DNA of 64,000 bases. It comes from Branchiostoma floridae. Taxonomy: Eukaryota > Chordata > Leptocardii > Amphioxiformes > Branchiostomatidae. The position numbers and the translations under genes were made by a program. Numbering within the stretch: position 1 is the stretch's first letter; each line of letters starts with the position of its first letter. The notes beneath the pieces were generated by a model, which saw only the letters and a program-made list of their open reading frames with translations, was not told where the DNA came from and searched no databases. The stretch is taken from assembly GCF_000003815.2 (NCBI RefSeq), contig NC_049991.1, forward strand, positions 14,955,447 through 15,019,446, in the 5' to 3' direction. Below, piece after piece: positions 53,753 to 64,000 of the stretch.

Positions 53753-56700
53753 ATGGCGACGTTAGACAGTGATCAGGTAGGCAGTGTGGACTTTTGTAGC
53801 GTTTCTTGGGCAAAATTACAATTGAACACTTTAAAACATGTGCTATCGCTGTAGCTACTATTAGATCATCTTTCATGCTATTTTTTGTCACCGAGCCCTT
53901 TGATATGGTGGTTTTACAAGAGCAATAGTGTTGCGTTTAAATAGCAAACAGTTGCAAACACGTGCATGCACCCATCACTATGATTTGCAAAGTTTCTAAA
54001 GCTTCTCTGTCGCTATAGCTTTCCGTTCACCGATCTGACAGATATGTTTTTTCTCCCAAAAGGTTACGAAGGCTGCCAAGGCCCTTGTGAACTTCCACCA
54101 GGAGAGGGGAACAAAGAAGAAGGGAAAGAAAGATTTACTTGAGGATGAGGCGGCCATGCCTGTGTTCATGCAGTTCTCGGTCAAGAGGATCCCGAAGGAG
54201 AAGAACCAGAAATATCTGATGTAAGCAAAGAGCTTTTATTCTGATGGAAGCTCCTTGATGTTAAATAGTTAGATAAGTAAGATGGTTGAGATAATGTTCT
54301 TCTTCTGTACTGCCTGGCCACTTTATATATTTCAAATTGTATCAAATTATTGTATTCAATGTTTCAGCATCTCAGGTTATTCAATGTATTGATGTTATGT
54401 CTACGTGGTGTCTTAATATGTGGTCATAACACTAGGCAATTGCTGCTAGTGAACCACGTGCATTGTGCTGTTTGCAATCAATTAATTATTTAATAAAATT
54501 AAACCGAACCAAATCAAATCTACGTATTTCCCTATCCAAATACATTATACTAAATTGAACTGAACGAAATCGTCCAACATCCTTTTTTACCGGTAGATTG
54601 TGACTTGCACAAATCACAATCCTTGTATTTGCAGAAAACTTCCCCACAGCATAGAGAAGCCCACAGAGGTGTGCCTGTTCACACGTGACAGGAAGAACCT
54701 GGAACCTGAGCTTCCCACTACGGAGATGTACTACATGGACTTACTCAAGAAACATGGAGTCACGTGTGTCACTGAGGTCAGGCCCTAATGCTATTCTCTA
54801 CCGTATGATGTCAGACAATTTAGCCTTTTCCCAAGCTGGCCCAAGGCTGATCAAACCAACTCACCTTGTTAGCCGAAACCTACCCTGGGAAGCCAGACAG
54901 GACTGGTAGCTAGCAAGATTTGTTCGCGAGTTTTGTTCGGGGAGCCAAGGCAGCCTGCCCGCCGACCTCACATTGGCGCTCCGGGGAGTTTCAGCCCGGA
55001 GGAGTATTCGCTACCCGGGGGTAAAGGACAGGTGGACCTAATTGGGCTTAAACTCCCCGGGGCGCTAATAGGAGCTCGGCGGGCATGACTGTCTTGGGCT
55101 ACCGATAAACTGTCCAAGCTGTCCGACCCCGGATGGCTCCCAGGGTAGCCAAAACCCTGACCTTAACCCTAACAGAAGCCAAGTAGACCAGGCTGTTGGA
55201 TGGCGTTCACAAGGGTACTTGTCAGAGTTGACCAGAGTGTTGGGCAAAGTTGGTGTGTTTGATATTTTTTGTTAAGAAAAAGAAGATATTCTCAATGTGG
55301 AAACATCCCATTTTTACTCCTAATATAAAAGTCATAACTTGTAGTTCTGAATCTTGATAAATTCTTTTTAAAAAAGTAGCACTACAACTAACGTTAGTTA
55401 ACTACCGATTGTGTAACACAAAGAATCCTAACCATTCTTTATTGCTCCACTCTACAGGTTATCTCCTACAAGAAGCTGTCTAAAGAGTATAAGCAGTTTG
55501 AATCCAAGCTGCGTCTTCTCAAGTCCTTTGACCTGTTCCTGTCAGACAGAGGAGTCACAAGGATGCTCCCATCCCATCTGGGAAAGCACTTCTACAAGGC
55601 CAAGAAGTAAGTTCTGTTCATACGTTTTGGTTTCCGACATTTTTTTTGCTTCTTTTTATTCTATTGTCAAACAAATCCCAACAATCTATAACGGATGAAA
55701 ATTGAGATTTGTGTTAGAATTGATCTTTTTTCTGATATAGTGGGTATTTTGTTACTTATTTGTAGAAAAAGACTAGAAATTATGTATCAATGTACTAGTA
55801 AGTATATTATATTCAATGCAATGATTCAGTCAAATTTAGAAAAACTCATTTTCATATCAAGCCAAAGTACTAGTAACTTATCATAAGGAAGGCAACTGTT
55901 GGTGAGAAATAATGTTTGCACCATCCACAAGCTCAAACAAATTACACTAATTTTGTTCTTTATGTGAATAGAAGTGTTGGCAAAAACTGTTGTGTTGGAC
56001 AGTATTTCAGCAGACTAGCCATGTGTGTCCTGACCATGACCTTGCCTGTTGTGCCCAGGTTCCCTATCGATGTGAACCTGGAGAAGAAGGACCTGAAGCC
56101 AGAGTTCCAGCGTGTCCTGGGCAGCACCAGGTGTACAGTCACTGGGCACGGCTCCTGCAGGTCAGTATGGGGAAACAGACAAGCAATACCTAGAGTGGCA
56201 TTGGGCGTGGCACAACTGGTAAATTGTTTGGCTCAGAATCTAGAGGTTCTGAGTTCGATTCCCGCCGTGCCCCCGACGTTGTGCCCTTGGGAAAGACACT
56301 TTACACGACCTTCCTCACTTCCCCCAGGGGTAAAAATGAGTAGCTGACTTCGGTCAGGGAGGTAAAAGACTACCTTTACCTTCTGTATTTGGCACTGTTA
56401 ATATAAGTTACAAAACTTGAGTGCAGTGCCACATTGTCCTTGTCTGTCCAGAAGAAAATAGAAACAAAACTAGAGATAAAAAAGGATACAGTTCAACTAG
56501 TTCAAGGAGCTAAGGATATCTTATAATGTCCATATAGGAGGCTGCATCTCCCATGTATTAGAGTGGCTACATAATCTTTGCCTTACAGACTGTAGCTACA
56601 TGACCATAGTTGTCTCCAGTTGTAGTTGTACATAACTTCCACCACTATACAACATGTAAGTGAAAAGGTAAAGGCCCCATAGCCTTTTTGAGGCCATAGG

Positions 56701-59700
56701 GGCAGTGGCTTGTTATCTACTGTGTCTAGATCTAGGGCAATGTATTTGAAAGCATAGCACAGCCCCCTCCTTCCACCACCTACCTAAACTGTAGGTACCT
56801 TTTTCATACCTGGGTGGAGTGAGTAACATTATGTTTAGTAAAGTGCCTTTCTGAAGGGCACAGTGTCTAGCTAGGAATGCCAGGAATGAAACCTGTTACC
56901 TCTCAATCTCAGCCTTTTTGCTGTTTGAGTGACTTTGACACTACTCCACCATTACAGTTGTCTCTAATCTTAACCCTTGTTGATGCCTGTTACAGCTCAG
57001 TAATGGTGGGTACCACCAGTATGACAGCAGAGCAGGTGACAGAGAATGTGGAGGCTGTGGCTAAGGAGCTGGGAGACAAGATAGAGTTTGGCTGGCCCAA
57101 CATCAAGTCTGTCAGCATTAAGGTATGCACCCAGATCAAAGTACATGTATATGAACATGGAAGAACATTGGTAAACGTAATGCTGTTATTGTCTATGTTA
57201 CCAGGGCTAGCCCTTGATAATAGCCTCTGGCTAGTTGGGTAGCCCTATCTGTATTTCTCTCTATACAGCCGAATAAATCAATCAAATCTGATTTAAGGTA
57301 CAATGTAGAATGGACGGTGTGGAGGTGGCCAGCAACAATTGAAAAATGGAAGTGACTAGTGTAAGAATAGATTGCTTGTCAAAGCCATATTTCCAGCCTG
57401 AGTTCAAGAGGAAACAGTTTTATCTATAACTGACCTGAAATATGAAAGTTGCTTTCATATTTGTACTCTTTTAAAGATCAAATTTTACTTCACCAAAATA
57501 ATGATGGTGATGATTACATCCCTCAACTGTTGTTTTGGTACCGCAACAACTTTGTCAGCTCGCAATGATGTTTGTCTCACAACGTCCATGTTTCAGTCCC
57601 AGAAGTCCCCAGCCCTCCCGGTGTACGTGAACGTGGAGCCGCTCCAGTTGCCGTCGGAAACCATCGCTGCCTGGCGCGAGGAGAGGCTCCAGAACCAGGA
57701 GGAACGTCAGAGTGCCAAGAAACGGAAGAACAGGAAGAGAAAGAGGAAACCAAAGCAAGCTGTATGTCATATTTGAATGAAGTTCAGGGTTTGACAAGTT
57801 TTCTAAAATTGACTTGTCCTGTCGGGCAAGTACGTAAAAAATTTATGTGCGCAAACCAAATTTTCACTTGCCCCAAATTTAAATTACTTTTTCTATGCAT
57901 TTTCACTTCCAGCAATGGAATTTTTAAACTTTGCCCCTATTTTTCTGTGTTGACCAATGTTTACTGCCAAAACTGTAAAAACTTACAAGTATATCAAAAT
58001 CTCACTAATGGAAAAATCTTACTTGGCCAATTGGGCAAGTTGGATAGGACACATGTGCTTGCCTGATGGGTACTTTCACTTGTCTGGGACAATATTGGGG
58101 TAGTGGACTTGTCCAACCCTGTAAGTTGAATAATTACAGACTGTCAGTATTTTGATACTATACTCATACTACAGTTTCATGTATTCATGTATGTATCATT
58201 TTATATTTGTGATTTTTAGGTAACAACACTGTCTTGGTTGTTTTTTTCCGTGGCTTTAAGAAGAAGATTTTTCTTACAGGATAAATCTGATGAGGCGAAG
58301 GCAGGAGACAAGAAACAGACACCTGAACAGCCAGGTGAGAGTAAGAAACAGAAGAAAAAGAAGTCAGTAGAAGGAAAAGAGAATGCTGAAGGGAAAGAAG
58401 GACCAGCGCAAGGTAAAGCTCAGGGTCCAAAGCAGGAGTCAGCAGTGCAACAGAAGAAGCAAGCAGCAGGGCAAAAAGGAGCACAGAAAAGTGTCTCTGA
58501 GCCGATGAAGACCCAAAATGGACAGGATACCAAAGATAAGAAAGCAAAGAAAGCTGGGAAGGACCAGAAGCAAGCAGCAGAGACTGCCAAGGCTGTAGGT
58601 GTTACCACTAAACAGGAGCCACAGAAAAAGGCAAAGTTGGATAAGGTTGAGAAACAGGAGGAGAAGAAGGAAGAGGATGCTGAGGATGTTGTGGAGGAAA
58701 AAGATGAGGTAACAAATCATCCATCTCTTTCACGCTTCCATCTGTAAAGCATTGCTAAATATGTGAGAAGAACTTGACTATTTGTGAAGATAATGTAAGC
58801 ATGCTGAGGGTTAATTTTGATGGCTAAAATCCAACTTTGTATGAAAGTTCATCTGCATTTATGAGAAAAAAATGAAGTATTCTCCAACGAAAGACCTTTC
58901 ACTCACTTGTATTTTAAAAACTTCACGTATCTACAGCACTCTGGTTAGATAGCTAAAGAAGACTACAATTCCGGTAAGTGAAATATCTTGAACTGGAGAG
59001 GCTATTTTTCCTCAAAATATAACCTTGTTCTGTACAGGATGAGGATGAGGAGATGTACAGTGATGAGTCTGAGCTGGAGTTTGAGAGTGATGATGAGGAT
59101 GATGAAGAAGAAGACAGCTTCATAGATGATGAGGCTGAGGAGGGAGAGGAGACTGATGACAGTGATGCGTGGGAACTGATGGAGGAAGATGTGGAGAGTG
59201 GAGAAGAGGAAGAAGAGGCTGATGAAGATGATGAGCCAACACCTCCAAAGAAGAGAAAAGTCGTGGAACCAGGTAGGGATCTTTATTGACTTAGCTCAGT
59301 CAACTCGGCTCAACATCCTGGTCAACTTGACCAACTTGATTAGGTTTAGGAATGTTGGGCTGAGCAGGTCTGATTAGCCATTGGCTGAGTTGGTAAATGG
59401 TGGAAGTGTCCAACATCAAATCAGACGAACTGCATTGTTAACAGAAACTGTGAGGATTCAGAATAGCTGTGATTTAGTCTTTTCTCCTTGTTAAACTGTA
59501 TAGGTAATTTTACAGATTTTTCTTGTCATCTAGAAAGTAGATTGTAAACAGACTGTAAATATGCTCATCCATAGTTTTACCAGTGTCATTGTATATCATG
59601 TATAAAGCATGATGGCACAGTGTCATAGTGGTCAGGGTTGTTTACTCAGAACCTGGAGGTACTGACTTTTAATCCCTGATTGGTCCCTGCTAATCTTTGT

Positions 59701-60128
59701 TTTTATTTTTTACCTCAGTAGAGCCAGCTGCATCCCCAAAGAAGAATATAAAGGCCACTCCCAAGTCTACACAGAAGGCAGCAGCAGCAGCCCAGAAGAA
59801 AAACACTCCCAAGTCTACACCATCAAACAAGCCCCAGACAACTCCAGGCACAGCACCTTCTCCCAAGCAAGGCACGGCAGGGAAACCCAAGACCCCCAAA
59901 GCTACCCCCAAACAGAAGGCAACTCCCAAGGCAGCAGCAAAGATTCCTCAGAAGGCCACACCCAAAGCCAGCAGTACCCCCATGCCCACCACACCAATGA
60001 CAGGGGCGTGGCAGGTCACACCTGGGCAGAAGGCAGGTGGGAAAACACCTGTGGGTAAGAAAGCTGCAGGAAAGGGCTCCAAACCTGCCACACCTATGTC
60101 TGCTAAGGGGAAAAGGAAACAGAACTGA
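53753..60128 (+). CDS. RSL1D1: Ribosomal L1 domain-containing protein 1
   Basis: Ten exons join to 646 residues (human 490): 53753-53776, 54063-54220, 54635-54776, 55458-55606, 56059-56160, 56996-57122, 57597-57761, 58280-58708, 59038-59272, 59719-60128. The L1 fold spans roughly residues 10-270. KLPHSIEKPTEVCLFTRD, YKQFESKLRLLKSFDLFLSD, RMLPSHLGKHFYKAKKFPI and GSCSSVMVGTTSM parallel human LPHSIRSDSEDICLFTKD and KLRLLSSFDFFLTD. The rest is low complexity: Lys/Gln-rich (290-432), Glu/Asp-rich (433-500, EFESDDEDDEEEDSF), then a KATPK-rich basic tail. Human RSL1D1 is a nucleolar factor linked to ribosome biogenesis and p53/PTEN control; yeast relatives are Cic1/Utp30. The tail is about 150 residues longer than human. 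The start codon follows the foldback element by 139 bp. Introns carry hAT-like MITEs and SINEs. Confidence 0.93.
54881..55147. mobile_element. hAT-like MITE in RSL1D1 intron 3
   Basis: The ends TACCCTGGGAAGCCA and TGGCTCCCAGGGTA are inverted repeats. Inner arms (GCCTGCCCGCCGACCTC / GAGCTCGGCGGGCAT and CTCCGGGGAGTTTCAGCCC / GGGCTTAAACTCCCCGGGG) also pair. The flanks GCCGAAAC and GCCAAAAC match at 7 of 8 bases, with one extra C at the left border. Confidence 0.7.
56195..56392 (+). mobile_element. tRNA-derived SINE (best copy) in RSL1D1 intron 5
   Basis: The A-box TGGCACAACTGG and B-box GAGTTCGATTCC are canonical and at tRNA spacing. The body reads GTGCCCTTGGGAAAGACACT, TTACACGACCTTCCTCACTT, then GTAGCTGACTTCGGTCAGGG and GGTAAAAGACTACC. 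Fragments of the same family lie at 16375, 22857, 36770 (-), 56795 (-) and 59611. Confidence 0.88.
56795..56900 (-). mobile_element. tRNA-SINE fragment, reverse orientation
   Basis: On the minus strand AACAGGTTTCATTCCTGGC (a decayed B-box) is followed by GTGCCCTTCAGAAAGGCACT and TTACT. It lies in RSL1D1 intron 5, 400 bp from the full copy and inverted relative to it. Confidence 0.6.
57785..58121. mobile_element. hAT-like MITE in RSL1D1 intron 7
   Basis: The ends CAGGGTTTGACAAGT and ACTTGTCCAACCCTG are inverted repeats. The interior has several ACTTGCC/GGCAAGT words in both orientations. The flanks TGAAGTT and TAAGTT are only partly alike, so the target duplication is unclear. It begins 24 bp after exon 7 ends. 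Confidence 0.65.
59611..59695 (+). mobile_element. tRNA-SINE head fragment in RSL1D1 intron 9
   Basis: TGGCACAGTGTCATAGTGG resembles an A-box region and TGACTTTTAATCCCTG a decayed B-box, with CTCAGAACCTGGAGGTACTG between them as in the other copies. The tail is absent. It ends about 25 bp before exon 10. Confidence 0.6.
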
Positions 60129-61297
60129 ATGTAACTGTATCCTCTTCTTGTTTGTTAGATTCTTCTCTTAATTTGTTCTCTTTTATGTTTCACAGAGGAA
60201 AGTCAAATGACCCATGGAAAAAGTCATGTTATGTTGAAGTTGGCAGCACAACCAGGAACTGTTTTAAGGAAGTTGTTGATATGGATTCAGATTGATTCAG
60301 AAATTTAATTTTTATTACCTAAGGTTTAGACTTTCTCCCTAAACCTATAAAACCCATTAACTTTGATGTTATTTCGTTGACTCTTTGAAGATTACAATGC
60401 CACAATAGTCAAACTGAGACATTTATTTAGTACAAATGTACATGTAATTTTGTCTTTTTCAATTAGGAACAATGTACTAAATAACAGTTGGTTTGATTAC
60501 CTTTAAATCAAGGTATGGTTTTTCAAAGTACAGCACTATTTTATCCATTCAATCAATGTATGTACTGATGAAATGTTTTACATTTCTGCAAAGAGTTGTT
60601 TAATGCATTCTTTGGTTTAGAACTGTTGTTGTCACATATGTACAAGCAATACAAAGCAACGTCGAACACTATGGGACAATGCCTCATTAATTTGATCACA
60701 GACCGTGTTTTTTTTTTAAATACAATGTTTAGCAATAACTCATGATCCAAGTACTGTAAATAGTGAAATCAGTTTTGTTTTTGCATGGAACTCTCACCAC
60801 AAGCTCATCACATTGCAAACACTGAACACACATATCAGATAAAATGTTAAACTCGTAATCCACGTACAGTAGATAGTGAAGCAGTAGCAGCAGTTTTGCT
60901 TTTGAAGTGAATTCCACATATTCATTGACACAACACATGGCAAAGACAACACCCACATTTGTTTCAAAACTTAAAAACACAGGTCACACAAGTCGTATAT
61001 GGCTGATTAAGACACTGCAAATGATTTTATGCTCACACACAATCACAAACAAAAATGGAAACAAAGCTTGACTATGACTATGCAATATCAAAAGCAACAC
61101 AAGCTATGTGTGGCAGTCACATTTCTTGTCTTTTCCTTGACTAGAAACCTTCAGTGGTTTACACACAGGAGTGCCTAGACTTAGACTGTAAATTTTCTGA
61201 CTACTACTATACCTCCGCAACTCAACCTCTGCTTGGAGAGTACTTAAACTACCTTCTTCAAAATCCTGTCCAGTTATGCTTGTTACTTCAGACGTGT
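60129..61297. other. Convergent spacer after RSL1D1
   Basis: It holds the 3' UTRs of RSL1D1 and the next gene. A weak ~110-bp tandem duplication (about 60741-60845 and 60854-60960) shares GTAATCCA/TGATCCA, GTACNGTA-ATAGTGAA and TTTTGNTTTTG words. No gene is recognised. Confidence 0.4.
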
Positions 61298-64000
61298 CTA
61301 TATCTGATCTCTTAATTTTTCGGCTCTCTCAATATCATCCTTCCTGTCTGGCCATTTTCTGTGGCACAGCTCCAGAAGCTCACAAACGTAATCCATGGCT
61401 TTCCTTAGGTCGTCACTTTGGTTACGACGTTTGAGACCTTCAGCCAACCCGAAAAGGGCATCCCGCAAGGGGTAGTCTTCCTTTCCCTTCTGCTTCTCAA
61501 GGTTATATGCTGCAAGGAACCAGTCTATTGCCTCCTGCAGATGCGTGCTGTCGTCTTTGTCAGTCAGTAGGAACTTTCCTGCATGGCATTTCATAGGACG
61601 TAGTAAATTAGACATAACTATACATTACACCGTGCAGTCAAACCTGTGCTAATGTAAACCTCTACATAAAGGACCACCTGGGAAATGAGTGGTTGAACTT
61701 TAGCTACACATTTGATGTGCTAGGGTATGGCAGAAGGTACAGTAACTCCCACTAGGGAGTGAGGACAGAAAACGGGAGATATGAGAAAAATCGGGTTACA
61801 ATCTTCCCCACCAACCTCTGCTTTCAAGCAGTATCAATGAGTTTGAAGCAACACTCACCTGTAGTGTTGTAGAGATTTGCCAACCGTTCAGGCCGCTCCA
61901 CAATCTTTCCCTTCGCATCCTTCTGCACCTGATTCTCGGCGTGTTTTATCATACGCCTACAAACACCACCCAATCGTTAATTGTATTGCAGAATATAAAC
62001 GTACTATGTCATCATTGTAATCATTTCAATTTAAGTTAAAACAAAACATGCAGCTAGTTCTACATAATCAGGTTTGGGTTAAAGAAAGATCAAAACAAAT
62101 GTTTATTTATTTATTCATTCGACTTCACAGATCGGATACAATCTGAGGGGAGTCGGCAACAGAAATCAAGTTCCTCTACAAGGCTCACTCCCAGCTATAT
62201 TTGTATGGATACCTAGTCTCTGCCAGGCTGACTATGTTGGCTATTATAGCAAAGAGGCTATACATATACATATATAACCTCCTTGATTATAGGGAGAATT
62301 ATTTCCCAAGTGAGTTTTGCTACCAGAGGATCAGCTGCACAGCGTGGACTGACTCCCCTGGCCAACTTCCCCAATTTATGTCGAATTCCACGATCCCCGT
62401 ACCCCGTTGGAGGGCTTGGTGGAGGCTAATTGTTACCTGTAATGATCTAGTCCTTTTTGGAACCACGCGAGTCGTTCCTCTGGGGTACACACGGGTGGCA
62501 CCTCTGGAGAGTCAGCCAGTTCGATGAGCATGCGGTAGCACCTCACCAGCTGGCTGTGACATGTGGCGATGCTGTGTTGAATAATGAATGAATGAATGGT
62601 TTATTAGCGCCAAACAAGTGTGCATATACATGTACATATCATTGCAGCCATACAAGGCTGAATTGGTGTATGATACATAATACATTTGTTAAAGACTTCA
62701 TTAAGACTCATTCAACAATGATACAATATAAGGTAGTGTGCTATTTTTGAATCTGGATGATCTGCATTTAAACTGTGTGTAGTTGTTCTTTGTACATAGT
62801 TCCCTGCCATGAACACTTCCCCATTTCGGGGGTAACCAGCCAGAGAATAGTGGAGACCTAGACACAGACAATGCAAATTTCAAACAAAGACTGCGGCGTC
62901 TCAGGTACAGGGAAGTAAGTGACAACTGTTCTAGGGCTCTGTCGTAGCCAGCATAGTGTCTACCTAGAATGATTCTGCATGCCCTCTTTTGTACAGCTTC
63001 AATACACTTTGACTGGAGAGCAGTGAAGCCTGCATGCCACACTGGGCAAGCATACTCTAACACTGGCCTTTCGAATTACGTGTGTTGAGTACATGTAATG
63101 GAGTTAAGTTAAATTAAAATTAAAACTTCCACGGCACTGGGGTGTTAATCTTAGGATTATCAACATGCATGGGCTAAGCAAGGAGGTGCTCTTTTCAACC
63201 TCATTGGGCTAAGGCTCTCTATGCTGGGGAAAGGATTTTTTTCTGGGTGCGACATAACGTTAGCTCCCTTTCCAAGCATAGAAAATCTTGAAAATTGCGT
63301 ACAAAAATTGTAATCTGTGTATCCACTACATTGTATCATTCAACCTTTGCTATACCTGTAGTCGTCTGGGCCAAATTTCTTCAGGATGCCAAACTCAAAG
63401 TGTGTTCCTCCTCTTTCTACGAACTCGGAGTACCTTCGAATGGCATACTCGATATCCTTTCTCTGTTCGGGAGGAGTCTGAAAAAAAGATTCAACCATTA
63501 CCTCCTGAGGTTTCTCTTTTTTCCAAACATGTTGACAATTTGTATAAACTGTACACCAAGTATTGTATAATGGCAGTGCAGCAGTGATACGCGGAAGCAA
63601 ATGCAATCACAGAAGAACTCAGTCAACTCTTTATAAACTCGACATATACAGTTATTCTCTACTTATATAGTTGTACTGTAAGTAGTTGTTATACACGTAG
63701 ACTTAAGGAAAGTCGCTGTGCTTTTGTCATGTCAATACAGATTATGTATACAGACCCCATAGCTGCGAGCTGAGCGATACCTTTTGTAGTGGCTGTACAG
63801 AACATTCGCCCGTATGTATGGACTACATGTATATCGATATATTAGGTGCATAAAGTGGATCATGAAGGGTCAAAACTTGGCTTACCTTTCCATCTGGTTC
63901 CAGATACAGATACAGAAGGCCGTTTGCCTCGGAAAGGTACTTGTGCAAGACCGACACATTTGCATGTACGTTGATTTGGTCAGACACGTAGTGGGCAAGT
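61298..64000 (-). CDS. Unrecognised alpha-helical (TPR-like) protein, 3' part only
   Basis: Five minus-strand exons (63886-64000 running off the window, 63356-63477, 62437-62571, 61859-61956, 61298-61578) join in frame to 249 residues plus stop. I do not recognise the family. The sequence is rich in amphipathic helices with TPR-like spacing, for example EQRKDIEYAIRRYSEFVERG, THLQEAIDWFLAAYNLEKQK, PLRDALFGLAEGLKRR and DLRKAMDYVCELLELCHRKW. No signal peptide or membrane segment is visible in this part. The reading frame is open through every junction with GT-AG borders, so it is a real gene. It is tail-to-tail with RSL1D1. One intron holds a LINE fragment (62584-63063). A tetratricopeptide scaffold or adaptor role would be a guess. 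Confidence 0.75.
62584..63063 (-). mobile_element. 5'-truncated LINE (CR1/Jockey-group-like) with (TGAA)n end
   Basis: The minus-strand frame 63063-62701 encodes the end of a reverse transcriptase: LEYACPVWHAGFTALQSKCI, EAVQKRACRIILG, LRRRSLCLKFALSV, FKNSTLPYIVSLLNES and stop. The tail ends in ATTCATTCATTCA repeats, like CR1-group LINEs. Its 3' UTR matches the fragment at 20174-20350. It lies in an intron of the last gene, on the same strand as that gene. Confidence 0.85.

Overview
The window is animal nuclear DNA. Genes are split by many GT-AG introns of about 0.1-6 kb, the encoded proteins read as direct orthologues of human genes, and introns and spacers are packed with short inverted-repeat transposons, a tRNA-derived SINE and 5'-truncated LINEs. 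The vertebrate-like gene set combined with compact invertebrate-style introns and this repeat flora best fits a cephalochordate (amphioxus, Branchiostoma-like). The organism is an inference; no marker gene here proves it.

Layout from left to right: a 950-bp inverted-repeat element (1-950); an RBM7/RBM11-type RNA-binding protein (+, 1661-3298); LRRC45, a centrosome linker protein (+, 18 coding exons, 6154-20078); SGSH, lysosomal heparan N-sulfatase (-, 6 exons, 21441-26197); GSPT1/eRF3, the translation-termination GTPase (+, 15 coding exons, 27678-45293); an ISOC2-type isochorismatase-fold hydrolase (-, 4 exons, 49297-51588); RSL1D1, a nucleolar ribosomal-L1-domain protein (+, 10 exons, 53753-60128); and the 3' part of an unrecognised helical, possibly TPR-like gene (-, 5 exons, 61298-64000, running off the window). 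For five genes the spliced exons join in frame and give lengths close to or readily compared with the human proteins (LRRC45 672 aa, SGSH 511, GSPT1 584, ISOC2 200, RSL1D1 646).

From LRRC45 on, orientations alternate: LRRC45 and SGSH are tail-to-tail, SGSH and GSPT1 head-to-head, GSPT1 and ISOC2 tail-to-tail, ISOC2 and RSL1D1 head-to-head, RSL1D1 and the last gene tail-to-tail. The genes do not form a pathway; they are housekeeping loci (RNA surveillance, centrosome, lysosome, translation termination, ribosome biogenesis).

The most unusual part is the spacer between ISOC2 and RSL1D1. A foldback-type element (52141-53613) has ends built from roughly 20 copies of an imperfect palindrome (CAGCACTSG-N4-CCAGTGCTG). 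Its interior carries a perfect replication-dependent histone mRNA 3' stem-loop on the minus strand, and it has itself been invaded by a Mutator-like MITE with an exact 9-bp target duplication. It ends about 140 bp upstream of the RSL1D1 start codon. Elsewhere, target-site duplications of diagnostic length can be read directly for Mutator-like (9 bp), hAT-like (8 bp), Harbinger-like (3 bp TWA) and pogo/Tc1-like (TA) non-autonomous elements and for one LINE insertion (12 bp), so many insertions here can be delimited to the base.
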